Origin: Rhizobium sp. Q54
GTDB lineage: Bacteria > Pseudomonadota > Alphaproteobacteria > Rhizobiales > Beijerinckiaceae
Direction of reading: 5' to 3'
Assembly (NCBI GenBank): GCA_945901195.1
Contig: CAMDKB010000262.1
Coordinates: forward strand, 1-6,511
Length of the DNA stretch: 6,511 nucleotides
Below, piece after piece: positions 1 to 5,371 of the stretch. Each line of letters begins with the position of its first letter. The first letter of the stretch is position 1. A model generated the notes under the pieces. That model was not told where the DNA came from, made no database searches, and saw nothing but the letters and a program-made list of their open reading frames with translations. The position numbers and the translations under genes are program-made.

Positions 1-914
1 AACGCTTCATGGATTGTGCGAAGGCGGGTGAAGACCGCCCAGCTGAACTCGTTGAACTCGGCATCAATCACGAACAGCAGCACCAGGAGTTGTTGCTGAC
101 AGATATCCTGGCGCTTTTTGCCGCCAATCCCTTGCGGCCCGCCTATTGCGCGCAAGGTTCTGCGCCTTTGCACGAAGTCTCTCAACCACTGGCGTGGTCG
201 CGTTTCGACGGCGGCATTGTTCAAGCTGGTCACAACGGGGCCGGTTTTTCATTTGACAACGAAACGCCTCGTCACGATGTGCTGCTGGAGCCTTATCGTT
301 TAGCCAATCGTCTCGTGACCAATGCGGAGTGGTTTGAGTTCGTGGCTGATGGTGGCTATGCCAATGCGGCGCTCTGGCTGTCCGATGGCTGGACTCATGT
401 TCGGCGCGAAGGCTGGGATGCGCCTTTGTATTATGAGCAGCGCGATGGAAACTGGATGCAGATGTCTTTGCATGGCCTGCTGCCAGTTGTGCCAGCTTCG
501 CCGGTAACCCATATATCTTACTATGAGGCCGATGCGTTCGCTCGCTGGGCCGGAAAGCGCTTGCCCGGCGAATTCGAATGGGAGCACGCGGCGGCTCAGG
601 TGTCGCCTGCAGGGAACATGCTGGGAAGCGCCGCGTTATGTGCACTTCCCTCGCCCGACAATACCGGCCTCAGGCAAATGTTTGGCGATGTCTGGGAATG
701 GACCCGCAGCGCCTATCTACCCTATCCGCGTTTTCGCACGGCGGCGGGTGCAGTCGGCGAATATAATGGAAAGTTCATGGTCAATCAGCATGTCCTTCGC
801 GGAGCCTCATGTGTCACAGCGGACGGGCATTCGCGCGCCAGCTATCGAAACTTCTTTTATCCTCATCAACGCTGGCAGTTCATGGGCCTGCGTCTGGCGG
901 ACGATGCGCAATGA
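1..914 (+). CDS. egtB: EgtB, ergothioneine-pathway sulfoxide synthase, 5'-partial
   Basis: Non-haem iron enzyme that uses O2 to join the thiol of cysteine or gamma-glutamylcysteine to hercynine, giving the sulfoxide precursor of ergothioneine; cytosolic. The reading frame is open to the window edge (first full codon at 3), so the ATG at 9 is probably internal. About 300 residues are present against roughly 420 in the family, so much of the N-terminal DinB-like domain, with the first iron-binding histidine, lies outside. Counting from the ATG at 9, HEQQHQE (residues 21-27) supplies the conserved HxxxHxE iron ligands. An FGE-sulfatase-type domain follows, with FDNETPRH, AGKRLPGEFEWEHAA, GDVWEWT and a C-terminal SYRNFFYPHQRWQFMGLRLA block typical of EgtB. 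The stop overlaps the egtD start (ATGA), indicating coupled translation. No EgtA, EgtC or EgtE is visible, so the thiol donor cannot be decided here. Family assignment is firm. Confidence 0.95.
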   Translation, partial: RFMDCAKAGEDRPAELVELGINHEQQHQELLLTDILALFAANPLRPAYCAQGSAPLHEVSQPLAWSRFDGGIVQAGHNGAGFSFDNETPRHDVLLEPYRLANRLVTNAEWFEFVADGGYANAALWLSDGWTHVRREGWDAPLYYEQRDGNWMQMSLHGLLPVVPASPVTHISYYEADAFARWAGKRLPGEFEWEHAAAQVSPAGNMLGSAALCALPSPDNTGLRQMFGDVWEWTRSAYLPYPRFRTAAGAVGEYNGKFMVNQHVLRGASCVTADGHSRASYRNFFYPHQRWQFMGLRLADDAQ

Positions 915-1885
915 GTGAGGTTCTTTTTTCAGCCGCGCCGATCAAGGATCATGGCATCGAACATCATGATTTTCTGCGTGCAGTGATCGACGGTCTCGGC
1001 AAAACCCAGAAGGAATTGCCGTGCCGGTTCTTCTATGACGAAAGAGGCAGCGTCCTGTTCGAGGAGATTACTCGCCTCGATGAATATTATCCAACGCGCA
1101 CCGAAGCGGCGATCTTGCGAAACTGCGCCGGTGAGATTGCGGCGGCGAGCAGGCCCGGTACGGTGTTGATCGAATTTGGATCGGGCTCCAGCACAAAAAC
1201 GGAAATCCTGTTGGAGGCCATGCCTCAACTTGGCGCCTATGTCGCCATCGATGTATCGGAGAGTGCTCTGGAGGAGGCGCGGGCGCGCATCGAGGCGCGG
1301 TTTCCGCATTTGCGAGTGGAGACATTGATTGGCGATTTTTCGGGACTAATTTCCCTGCCGGCGATTTGCCGCGATGCGCCCGCGCTCGGTTTTTTCCCCG
1401 GCTCGACGATAGGCAATCTGACCCGGCCTGAGGCGATCACCTTGCTCCGGCATTTTAACGATCTGCTCGGAGTGGGCTCACGCTTTGTTGCGGGGGTCGA
1501 TCTGAAGAAAGATACTGTGATCTTGCTGCCTGCCTATAACGATGCAGCCGGCGTGACAGCGGCTTTCAATCTCAATCTGCTCGTCCGCATCAACCGCGAA
1601 CTTTCAGGTGATTTTGATCTCAATCAATTCCGTCATGAATCCGTTTGGAACGAGAGTGCCGGACGGATCGAGATGCACCTCGTCAGCCTTTGCGCACAAA
1701 ATGTCGAAATCGACGGACATCGCTTTCATTTTGCCCGAGGCGAAACCGTACATACGGAAAACTCTCACAAGTATGGCGTCGGCGAATTTCAGTCGCTGGC
1801 GCGAAGCGCCGGATGGGCGCCAGCCAAGGTGTGGACTGATCCGGAGCGCCTGTTCAGTGTTCATGAATTGGCCGCAGGCGCCTGA
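911..1885 (+). CDS. egtD: EgtD, L-histidine N-alpha-methyltransferase
   Basis: Transfers three methyl groups from S-adenosylmethionine to the alpha-amino group of histidine, giving hercynine, the substrate of EgtB. The protein is 324 aa, close to the 321 aa of the mycobacterial enzyme. I chose the ATG at 911, which overlaps the egtB stop; an upstream in-frame ATG at 809 lies deep inside egtB. Visible motifs: FFYDERGSVLFEEIT (41-54), EYYPTRTE (58-65), the SAM loop EFGSGSS (88-94), acidic D114 after the second strand, FPGSTIGN (162-169), and HTENSHKY near the C terminus. Aligned from memory with Mycobacterium smegmatis EgtD, the histidine-binding residues Tyr56, Asn166, Tyr206, Glu282 and Ser284 correspond to Y59, N169, Y209, E283 and S285. 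All are kept, so the enzyme should be active on histidine. Confidence 0.96.
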   Translation: MSEVLFSAAPIKDHGIEHHDFLRAVIDGLGKTQKELPCRFFYDERGSVLFEEITRLDEYYPTRTEAAILRNCAGEIAAASRPGTVLIEFGSGSSTKTEILLEAMPQLGAYVAIDVSESALEEARARIEARFPHLRVETLIGDFSGLISLPAICRDAPALGFFPGSTIGNLTRPEAITLLRHFNDLLGVGSRFVAGVDLKKDTVILLPAYNDAAGVTAAFNLNLLVRINRELSGDFDLNQFRHESVWNESAGRIEMHLVSLCAQNVEIDGHRFHFARGETVHTENSHKYGVGEFQSLARSAGWAPAKVWTDPERLFSVHELAAGA

Positions 1886-1934
1886 TCTCGACCTGACCCG
1901 CAGAACCGATTGCGCTTCTGATCCGTCCTGCGGC
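1871..1934 (+). repeat. Inverted repeat at the 3' end of egtD
   Basis: GCCGCAGG (1871-1878, within the last codons of egtD) is the exact reverse complement of CCTGCGGC (1927-1934). Between them CAGAA (1901-1905) and TTCTG (1916-1920) can pair around a 10-nt loop. In the transcript this could form a two-level stem closing the egtBD message. No T-tract follows, so an ordinary intrinsic terminator is not supported. It could be a message-end structure or chance. Confidence 0.35.
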
Positions 1935-1948
1935 GTTCATACAAAGTC

Positions 1949-1979
1949 TTGCCGCGGACACACCTATAAGTGCTATAGC
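1949..1979 (+). promoter_or_regulatory. Possible housekeeping promoter of gatB
   Basis: TTGCCGC (1949-1955) and GCTATAGC (1972-1979), 16 bases apart, resemble the alphaproteobacterial housekeeping pattern (TTGACG-type -35, GCTANAWC-type -10), with one mismatch in each element. This would give a leader of about 45-50 nt before the gatB start. The position between the unrelated egtD and gatB genes fits a separate promoter. Called by eye only. Confidence 0.4.
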
Positions 1980-2032
1980 CTGCGCAAAGCGGCAGCCGTT
2001 GCCGCCAGGGCGTCGAATACCAGGATACGACC

Positions 2033-3511
2033 ATGAGCACTGCGATGCGTTCCGCCAAGCCGATCAAAGGCGCAACCGGCGATTGGGAAATCGTCATCGG
2101 TCTGGAAATTCATGCGCAGGTGAATTCGTGGTCCAAGCTCTTCTCGGGCGCTTCGACGGAATTTGGCGGAGCCGAGAACAGTCATGTCTCCCTCGTGGAT
2201 GCAGCCATGCCGGGCATGTTGCCTGTCATCAACGAGGAATGTGTGCGGCAGGCCGTGCGTTCAGGATTGGGATTGAACGCCAGGATCAACAGGCGCTCGG
2301 TCTTCGACCGCAAGAATTATTTCTATCCCGATCTGCCTCAGGGCTATCAGATCAGTCAGTTCAAAAGTCCAATCGTCGGCGAGGGGGAAGTTATAGTTGA
2401 CGTTGCGCCAGGCGAACAGATCACTGTCGGGATCGAGCGGCTGCATCTGGAACAGGATGCTGGCAAGTCCATCCACGATCAATCGGCGACGATGAGCCAT
2501 GTCGATCTCAATCGCTCGGGCGTAGCTCTGATGGAGATCGTCTCCAAGCCGGATCTGCGTTCAGGGGATGAAGCCAAAGCCTATGTCAGCAAGCTCAGGA
2601 GCATCCTGCGTTATCTGGGCACGTGTGATGGCGATATGGAGAAGGGGAACCTGCGCGCTGACGTCAACGTGTCCGTGCGCCGTCCAGGCGCTGAACTGGG
2701 TACGCGGTGTGAAATCAAGAATGTGAATTCGATCCGCTTCATTGGTCAGGCGATTGACGTAGAGGCGCGGCGGCAAATCGGCATCATCGAAGACGGCGGC
2801 AAGATCGATCAGGAGACCCGGCTCTATGACCCTGGACGAAATGAAACGCGGTCCATGAGATCGAAAGAGGAGGCGCACGACTATCGCTACTTCCCCGATC
2901 CCGATTTGCTGCCACTCGAGTTCGACGAAGCCTATGTGGAAGCCCTCAAGCGCGAACTCCCCGAATTGCCCGACGCGCGCAAAGCCCGGTTCATCAGCGA
3001 ATACGGGTTGTCCGCTTATGATGCCGATGTGCTTGTGGCGGAACGTGAATCGGCAGAGTTTTTCGAAGCGGTGGCGCGTGGACGCGATGCGAAGATGGCC
3101 GCCAATTGGGTGATCAACGAATTGTTTGGCCGGCTCAATCGGGAAGACAAGGAGATCAGTGCATCACCGGTCAGCGCACAACAGCTGGGTGCGATCGTCG
3201 AGCTGATCGAGACAGGCGCAATCTCGGGCAAGATCGCAAAGGATCTCTTCGAGATCGTTTGGAACGAGGGACGCGATGCCGATCCAAAAGTGATCGTCGA
3301 AACTCGTGGCATGACACAGTTGACAGATACCGGCGCCATTGAAGCTGCTGTCGCTGCCGTCATCACGGCTAACCCGGACAAGGTTGAGCAGGCCAAAGAG
3401 AAGCCTGCGATGCTTGGATGGTTCGTCGGTCAGGTGATGAAGCAGACCGGTGGCAAAGCAAACCCGCAAGCGGTGAATGCGTTGCTCAAGGCGCGGCTTG
3501 GCGTCGACTAA
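2033..3511 (+). CDS. gatB: Aspartyl/glutamyl-tRNA(Asn/Gln) amidotransferase subunit B
   Basis: GatB binds misacylated Glu-tRNA(Gln) (and Asp-tRNA(Asn)), activates the acyl group with ATP, and receives ammonia from GatA in the GatCAB complex, giving the amidated aminoacyl-tRNA in the cytosol. The product is 492 aa, within the normal family length. Signature stretches: WEIVIGLEIHAQ (18-29), DAAMPGMLPVIN (56-67), RKNYFYPDLPQGYQISQ (93-109), HLEQDAGKSIHD (138-149) and DYRYFPDPDLLPL (283-295). The helical and YqeY-type C-terminal domains follow, with ANWVINELFGRLN and GWFVGQVMKQTGGKANP. The four zinc-site cysteines of many GatB proteins (FCGC...CPVC) are replaced (LFSGAS, VSLVDA); as far as I recall this is usual in alphaproteobacteria and not a defect. 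AGGA at 2022-2025, seven bases before the ATG, supports the start. gatC and gatA are not next door. Confidence 0.97.
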   Translation: MSTAMRSAKPIKGATGDWEIVIGLEIHAQVNSWSKLFSGASTEFGGAENSHVSLVDAAMPGMLPVINEECVRQAVRSGLGLNARINRRSVFDRKNYFYPDLPQGYQISQFKSPIVGEGEVIVDVAPGEQITVGIERLHLEQDAGKSIHDQSATMSHVDLNRSGVALMEIVSKPDLRSGDEAKAYVSKLRSILRYLGTCDGDMEKGNLRADVNVSVRRPGAELGTRCEIKNVNSIRFIGQAIDVEARRQIGIIEDGGKIDQETRLYDPGRNETRSMRSKEEAHDYRYFPDPDLLPLEFDEAYVEALKRELPELPDARKARFISEYGLSAYDADVLVAERESAEFFEAVARGRDAKMAANWVINELFGRLNREDKEISASPVSAQQLGAIVELIETGAISGKIAKDLFEIVWNEGRDADPKVIVETRGMTQLTDTGAIEAAVAAVITANPDKVEQAKEKPAMLGWFVGQVMKQTGGKANPQAVNALLKARLGVD

Positions 3512-3545
3512 AATCTGCGAATCAAGATCGTAAAAAACGTCCAGT

Positions 3546-3589
3546 TGCGCGATTTTGATTTTTCGCGCACTTCGCGAGCGCATTTTTTT
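3546..3589 (+). terminator. Probable intrinsic terminator of gatB
   Basis: About 35 bases after the gatB stop, TCGCG (3563-3567) can pair with CGCGA (3573-3577) around CACTT, and TGCGC (3546-3550) with GCGCA (3578-3582), leaving a 12-nt bulge on the 5' side. Seven T residues (3583-3589) follow at once. TGCGCGA (3546-3552) can instead pair perfectly with TCGCGCA (3563-3569). Position and T-tract support a terminator, though the alternative folds make the exact structure uncertain. Confidence 0.6.
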
Positions 3590-3773
3590 AGGGTTCTCCA
3601 AAATTTTTTTCGCGTGATGCACAGGTTTCTTGCGGGCGTTGTTGATGGCCGTATCAAGGCGTGCTCAACCGGGTTGCCGGGTGTTCGATAAAGCAAAAAT
3701 TTTCGTTATGTGCGGCATGACCAGCGTCCCAACTTCAGTGCACGTTCGAGCCCGATTTTCTGTTGGCGAACGA

Positions 3774-3856
3774 ATTCAAATTTGATCGAATGTTTCGCAA
3801 TCTGTTTTTAATTTGAATGAGATCATGCTTGAAAATCAAAGAGTTTTGATTTGAAT
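3774..3856. repeat. Three copies of the octamer ATTTGAAT
   Basis: ATTTGAAT occurs at 3811-3818 and 3849-3856 on the plus strand, and as its complement ATTCAAAT at 3774-3781. The copies start 37 and 38 bases apart. In such AT-rich DNA this may be chance, but the even spacing fits a set of protein-binding sites upstream of the histone-like gene. Confidence 0.35.
3833..3852 (+). repeat. AT-rich perfect hairpin followed by T-tract
   Basis: AAATCAAA (3833-3840) and TTTGATTT (3845-3852) are exact reverse complements around GAGT. GAA and six T residues (3856-3861) follow. The stem has only two G-C pairs, so it would be a weak terminator at best; it could equally be a protein-binding palindrome. The right arm overlaps the last ATTTGAAT copy. 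Confidence 0.35.
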
Positions 3857-4094
3857 TTTTTGAAGTTGCCCTGCACAGATGCAATATGGTCTCCTGTGAT
3901 TATTGAGTTCGTTGAGCTGTTTTTGCGCGATGAAAACATGTTTCCAGGAGCGAAGAAATGTTCGATTGATACATGCCCGATGGAAGTTCGTATGAGGGGA
4001 ATTCAACTGCTTCATTTTGAAAAAATCTGTTTGCGAAATTGATCAAGAGGACGTTTGCAAATGCGTTGAAGAGCATGAGTCCGCGAAGGTGGGC

Positions 4095-4125
4095 TTGCAC
4101 CAGTCGTTAACAAAGTTACTCTAAT
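4095..4125 (+). promoter_or_regulatory. Possible promoter of the histone-like gene
   Basis: TTGCAC (4095-4100) could be a -35 element, with TACTCT (4117-4122, spacing 16) or TCTAAT (4120-4125, spacing 19) as -10. Neither spacing is ideal. The start of transcription would lie near 4130, giving a leader of about 55 nt. Other promoters further up in the AT-rich region are equally possible. Confidence 0.3.
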
Positions 4126-4169
4126 TACGCCTTATGTCGGAATGAAACTGATTCGCCGGCAGTCAATCA

Positions 4170-4182
4170 AGAGGGGACCTCT
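4170..4182 (+). promoter_or_regulatory. Ribosome-binding site inside a small hairpin
   Basis: The Shine-Dalgarno-like GAGGGGA (4171-4177) lies seven bases before the ATG at 4185. AGAGG (4170-4174) can pair perfectly with CCTCT (4178-4182) around the 3-nt loop GGA, putting the GAGG core in a 5-bp stem. This may lower or regulate translation of the histone-like gene. The site also favours the ATG at 4185 over the one at 4191. Confidence 0.45.
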
Positions 4183-4184
4183 CA

Positions 4185-4499
4185 ATGGCAATGGCAGCTA
4201 AGAAGCGTGGTGCTGGCAAAAAGGCCGGCAAGAAAAGTGCAAAGAAGGCCGCCAAGAAGGGCGCCAAGAAAGTAGCCAAGAAGGGCGCGAAGAAAGGCGC
4301 CAAGAAGGGCGCTAAGAAAGGCGCAAAGAAAGGCGCAAAGAAAGGCGCAAAGAAGGGCGCAAAGAAGGGCGCCAAGAAAGGCGCCAAGAAAGGCGCAAAG
4401 AAGGGTGCCAAGAAGGGCGCGAAGAAAGGCGCCAAGAAGGGTGCCAAGAAGGGCGCTAAAAAGGGCCGCAAGGCCGCGGCTGCTGCTCCTGCAGTGTAA
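4185..4499 (+). CDS. Histone H1-like Lys/Ala-rich DNA-binding protein
   Basis: A 104-aa, extremely basic protein: by count 45 Lys, 2 Arg, 31 Ala and 20 Gly, with no acidic, aromatic or cysteine residues. After a short start (MAMAAKKRGAGKKAGKK) come 19 consecutive xAKK tetrapeptides (residues 18-93): SAKK, AAKK, GAKK, VAKK, then 15 perfect GAKK. The tail is GRKAAAAAPAV. This is the composition of bacterial histone H1-like (Hc1/Hc2-type) proteins and of the AlgP-type Lys/Ala tails, thought to bind and compact DNA by charge. No globular domain is present, so it is probably disordered until bound to DNA or RNA. The gene stands alone, with its own terminator and a long AT-rich upstream region. The protein class is clear; the physiological role (nucleoid compaction, stress, or ribosome/RNA binding) is inference. 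The long open frame on the opposite strand is a by-product of the repeat. Confidence 0.85.
   Translation: MAMAAKKRGAGKKAGKKSAKKAAKKGAKKVAKKGAKKGAKKGAKKGAKKGAKKGAKKGAKKGAKKGAKKGAKKGAKKGAKKGAKKGAKKGAKKGRKAAAAAPAV
4284..4463 (+). repeat. 12-bp tandem repeat, 15 units, encoding GAKK
   Basis: Fifteen 12-bp units of the form GGY-GCN-AAR-AAR, without any frame break. The Ala codons vary (6 GCC, 5 GCA, 2 GCG, 2 GCT). The first Lys is AAG in 14 of 15 units, while the second is split 7 AAA to 8 AAG; Gly is GGC in 13 and GGT in 2. All differences are synonymous. Units 4 and 5, 6 and 7, and 8 and 9 are identical neighbouring pairs, as expected from recent unit duplication. Confidence 0.9.
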
Positions 4500-4518
4500 G
4501 TCTGCGAGCCTGCAGACT
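4499..4518 (+). repeat. Hairpin directly at the stop codon of the histone-like gene
   Basis: AGTCTGC (4499-4505) and GCAGACT (4512-4518) are perfect reverse complements around a 6-nt loop; the first base is the last base of the TAA stop. Only four T residues (4520-4523) follow, so it is at best a weak terminator. It may protect the 3' end of the message or act with the stronger terminator downstream. Confidence 0.4.
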
Positions 4519-4607
4519 GTTTTCCGGGAGGTCCGTTTTCCATTCGCATATCAAATGGATCAAAGACGGACTTTCCGAATTACTGCGCTGCAGACCAAGG
4601 CAAAACT

Positions 4608-4642
4608 TCCCCCGCACGATCTCGTGTCGGGGGATTTTTTTT
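4608..4642 (+). terminator. Strong intrinsic terminator of the histone-like gene
   Basis: CCCCCG (4609-4614) pairs with CGGGGG (4628-4633) and CACG (4615-4618) with CGTG (4623-4626), with loop ATCT and one bulged T (4627). Eight T residues follow (4635-4642). This is a textbook rho-independent terminator, about 110 bases after the stop codon. The message therefore has a sizeable 3' untranslated part. Confidence 0.88.
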
Positions 4643-4673
4643 CTGCCCTGAGCTGACTTATGCCGATGGCGGT

Positions 4674-4687
4674 CTGGATTGATCCAG
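4674..4687. repeat. Perfect 14-bp palindrome between convergent genes
   Basis: CTGGAT (4674-4679), TG, ATCCAG (4682-4687) form a perfect inverted repeat in the gap between the convergent histone-like gene and the minus-strand gene ending at 4745. No T-tract follows on either strand. It could be a protein site or chance. Confidence 0.25.
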
Positions 4688-4744
4688 CATAGTGAGTTCG
4701 GTCTTTGACTCTACCCCTGCGTGATAAAACGAATTTTCAAAATT

Positions 4745-5242
4745 TCAATTCTTCCGGCTCAGGCATTCCATTGAAAAATCCCTCCATGTTCTGTTTGCCG
4801 CACCACCGGACTTCTTGAGTTTCTGCCATTCTTCAGTGCAGGCGCGTAGCGCAGCCCGGCGCGGTCCCATGGGGCCTGGTTCTGTCATGGGATGATAAGG
4901 GATGTCCTGAGGCCTTGCAGCAGGTGGTGCTGCCGGTTTGATGGCCGGACGTGGCGGCGTTGCAGAGGGTGTCAACGCAGGCTCTGAGGTGGCTTCTACG
5001 GGCGCATTATGTTGCTCTAGATGCGCAGGGCGGCGTGGTGGAACCGGGGCTTGTGCGAGCTGCTGGCGTGCTCCAGGTTCGTTGTTGCGATCCGGGCCGA
5101 GTGCAGAGGCTGTATCGACAGACCCAATCAACAAGACAGCTGCGACTGTAATCGCGCCACTCCTGGAATACGAGCGGCCAGAATACGGACTGACCAGTAC
5201 CGGTTGCAGTAGTTTTGGGATAACGGCGGCCAGTTTCATCAT
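4745..5242 (-). CDS. Hypothetical exported proline-rich protein
   Basis: I do not recognise a named family. From the chosen start the protein has 165 aa. Residues 1-28 are basic and Ser-rich, 29-41 form a hydrophobic segment (AITVAAVLLIG), and TASA-LG around 44-49 resembles a signal-peptidase site, so export to the periplasm or membrane anchoring is likely. Residues 49 to about 125 are Pro/Ala-rich low-complexity linker. The C-terminal 40 residues form a compact basic block, RRAALRACTEEWQKLK then TWRDFSMECLSRKN. Its two cysteines (135 and 160, 24 residues between) could form a disulphide, a layout reminiscent of PsiF-like short periplasmic repeats. Start choice: the frame opens at 5371 just after the hydratase stop, but only the ATG at 5242 has a good Shine-Dalgarno (AGGGA, about 8 bases upstream), and the upstream part is occupied by a hairpin. 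It lies downstream of the hydratase gene on the same strand; a shared function is not indicated. Confidence 0.7.
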   Translation of the reverse strand: MMKLAAVIPKLLQPVLVSPYSGRSYSRSGAITVAAVLLIGSVDTASALGPDRNNEPGARQQLAQAPVPPRRPAHLEQHNAPVEATSEPALTPSATPPRPAIKPAAPPAARPQDIPYHPMTEPGPMGPRRAALRACTEEWQKLKKSGGAANRTWRDFSMECLSRKN

Positions 5243-5326
5243 GCGGCAATCCCTGAACCGGAATTTGGGCTCTCGCATGGCGAAGGGAAGGATAAAAATC
5301 GTGTCTACCGGGGCTAGGAAAGAGGT

Positions 5327-5360
5327 TGCCGGACAAGTCCTTTTCACGACCTGTCCGGCA
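5327..5360 (-). terminator. Strong hairpin after the hydratase gene, no T-tract
   Basis: TGCCGGACA (5327-5335) and TGTCCGGCA (5352-5360) are perfect 9-bp reverse complements. After one mismatch, GTC (5337-5339) and GAC (5348-5350) can extend the stem. On the minus strand it starts 11 bases after the stop of the hydratase gene, where a terminator would sit. No T-run follows on either strand, so it may instead be a message-stabilising structure or a partial terminator between the two minus-strand genes. Confidence 0.5.
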
Positions 5361-5371
5361 GGGCAAGCCAT

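Larger units (their letters stand above)
3590..4094. other. AT-rich intergenic region without a supported gene
   Basis: This is most of the 673-bp gap between gatB and the histone-like gene. Composition drops sharply: 3781-3840 holds 17 G/C in 60 bases. It contains A/T runs (AAAATTTTTTT near 3600, AAAAATTTT near 3695), a 10-bp palindrome TCAAATTTGA (3776-3785), a small stem CCGG-GTTG-CCGG (3669-3680), and the octamer repeats and AT-rich hairpin listed separately. The only plus-strand frame of some length starts with TTG at 3851 (63 codons), has no good ribosome-binding site and resembles nothing I know. The region may be a control region, curved DNA, a long leader or a small-RNA locus; the sequence alone does not decide. 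Confidence 0.5.

Noticed and set aside
64..645. 193-codon minus-strand frame across egtB
   Set aside because: It is antisense to clear EgtB motifs and has Arg/His/Pro-rich composition typical of a shadow frame.
2033..2200. GatB lacking zinc-site cysteines as a defect
   Set aside because: Replacement of these cysteines is, as far as I know, usual in alphaproteobacterial GatB, and all other signature motifs are intact.
3016..3396. Minus-strand frame inside gatB with a signal-peptide-like start
   Set aside because: It lies wholly inside the well-supported gatB and is a shadow of its codon usage.
3851..4042. 63-codon plus-strand frame in the AT-rich gap
   Set aside because: It begins with TTG without a good ribosome-binding site, overlaps an AT-rich hairpin, and its translation shows no domain-like pattern.
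4284..4463. Short regular repeats resembling a CRISPR array
   Set aside because: Units are 12 bp, directly adjacent, without spacers, and stay in frame within a coding gene.
4163..4549. 128-codon open frame on the minus strand rich in APFF/APFL repeats
   Set aside because: It is the complement of the 12-bp Lys/Ala repeat, which lacks stop codons on this strand by composition. No ribosome-binding site or plausible protein fold supports it.
5243..5371. Longer start of the exported protein at 5371
   Set aside because: That stretch contains the 9-bp hairpin and lacks a Shine-Dalgarno, whereas the ATG at 5242 has one.
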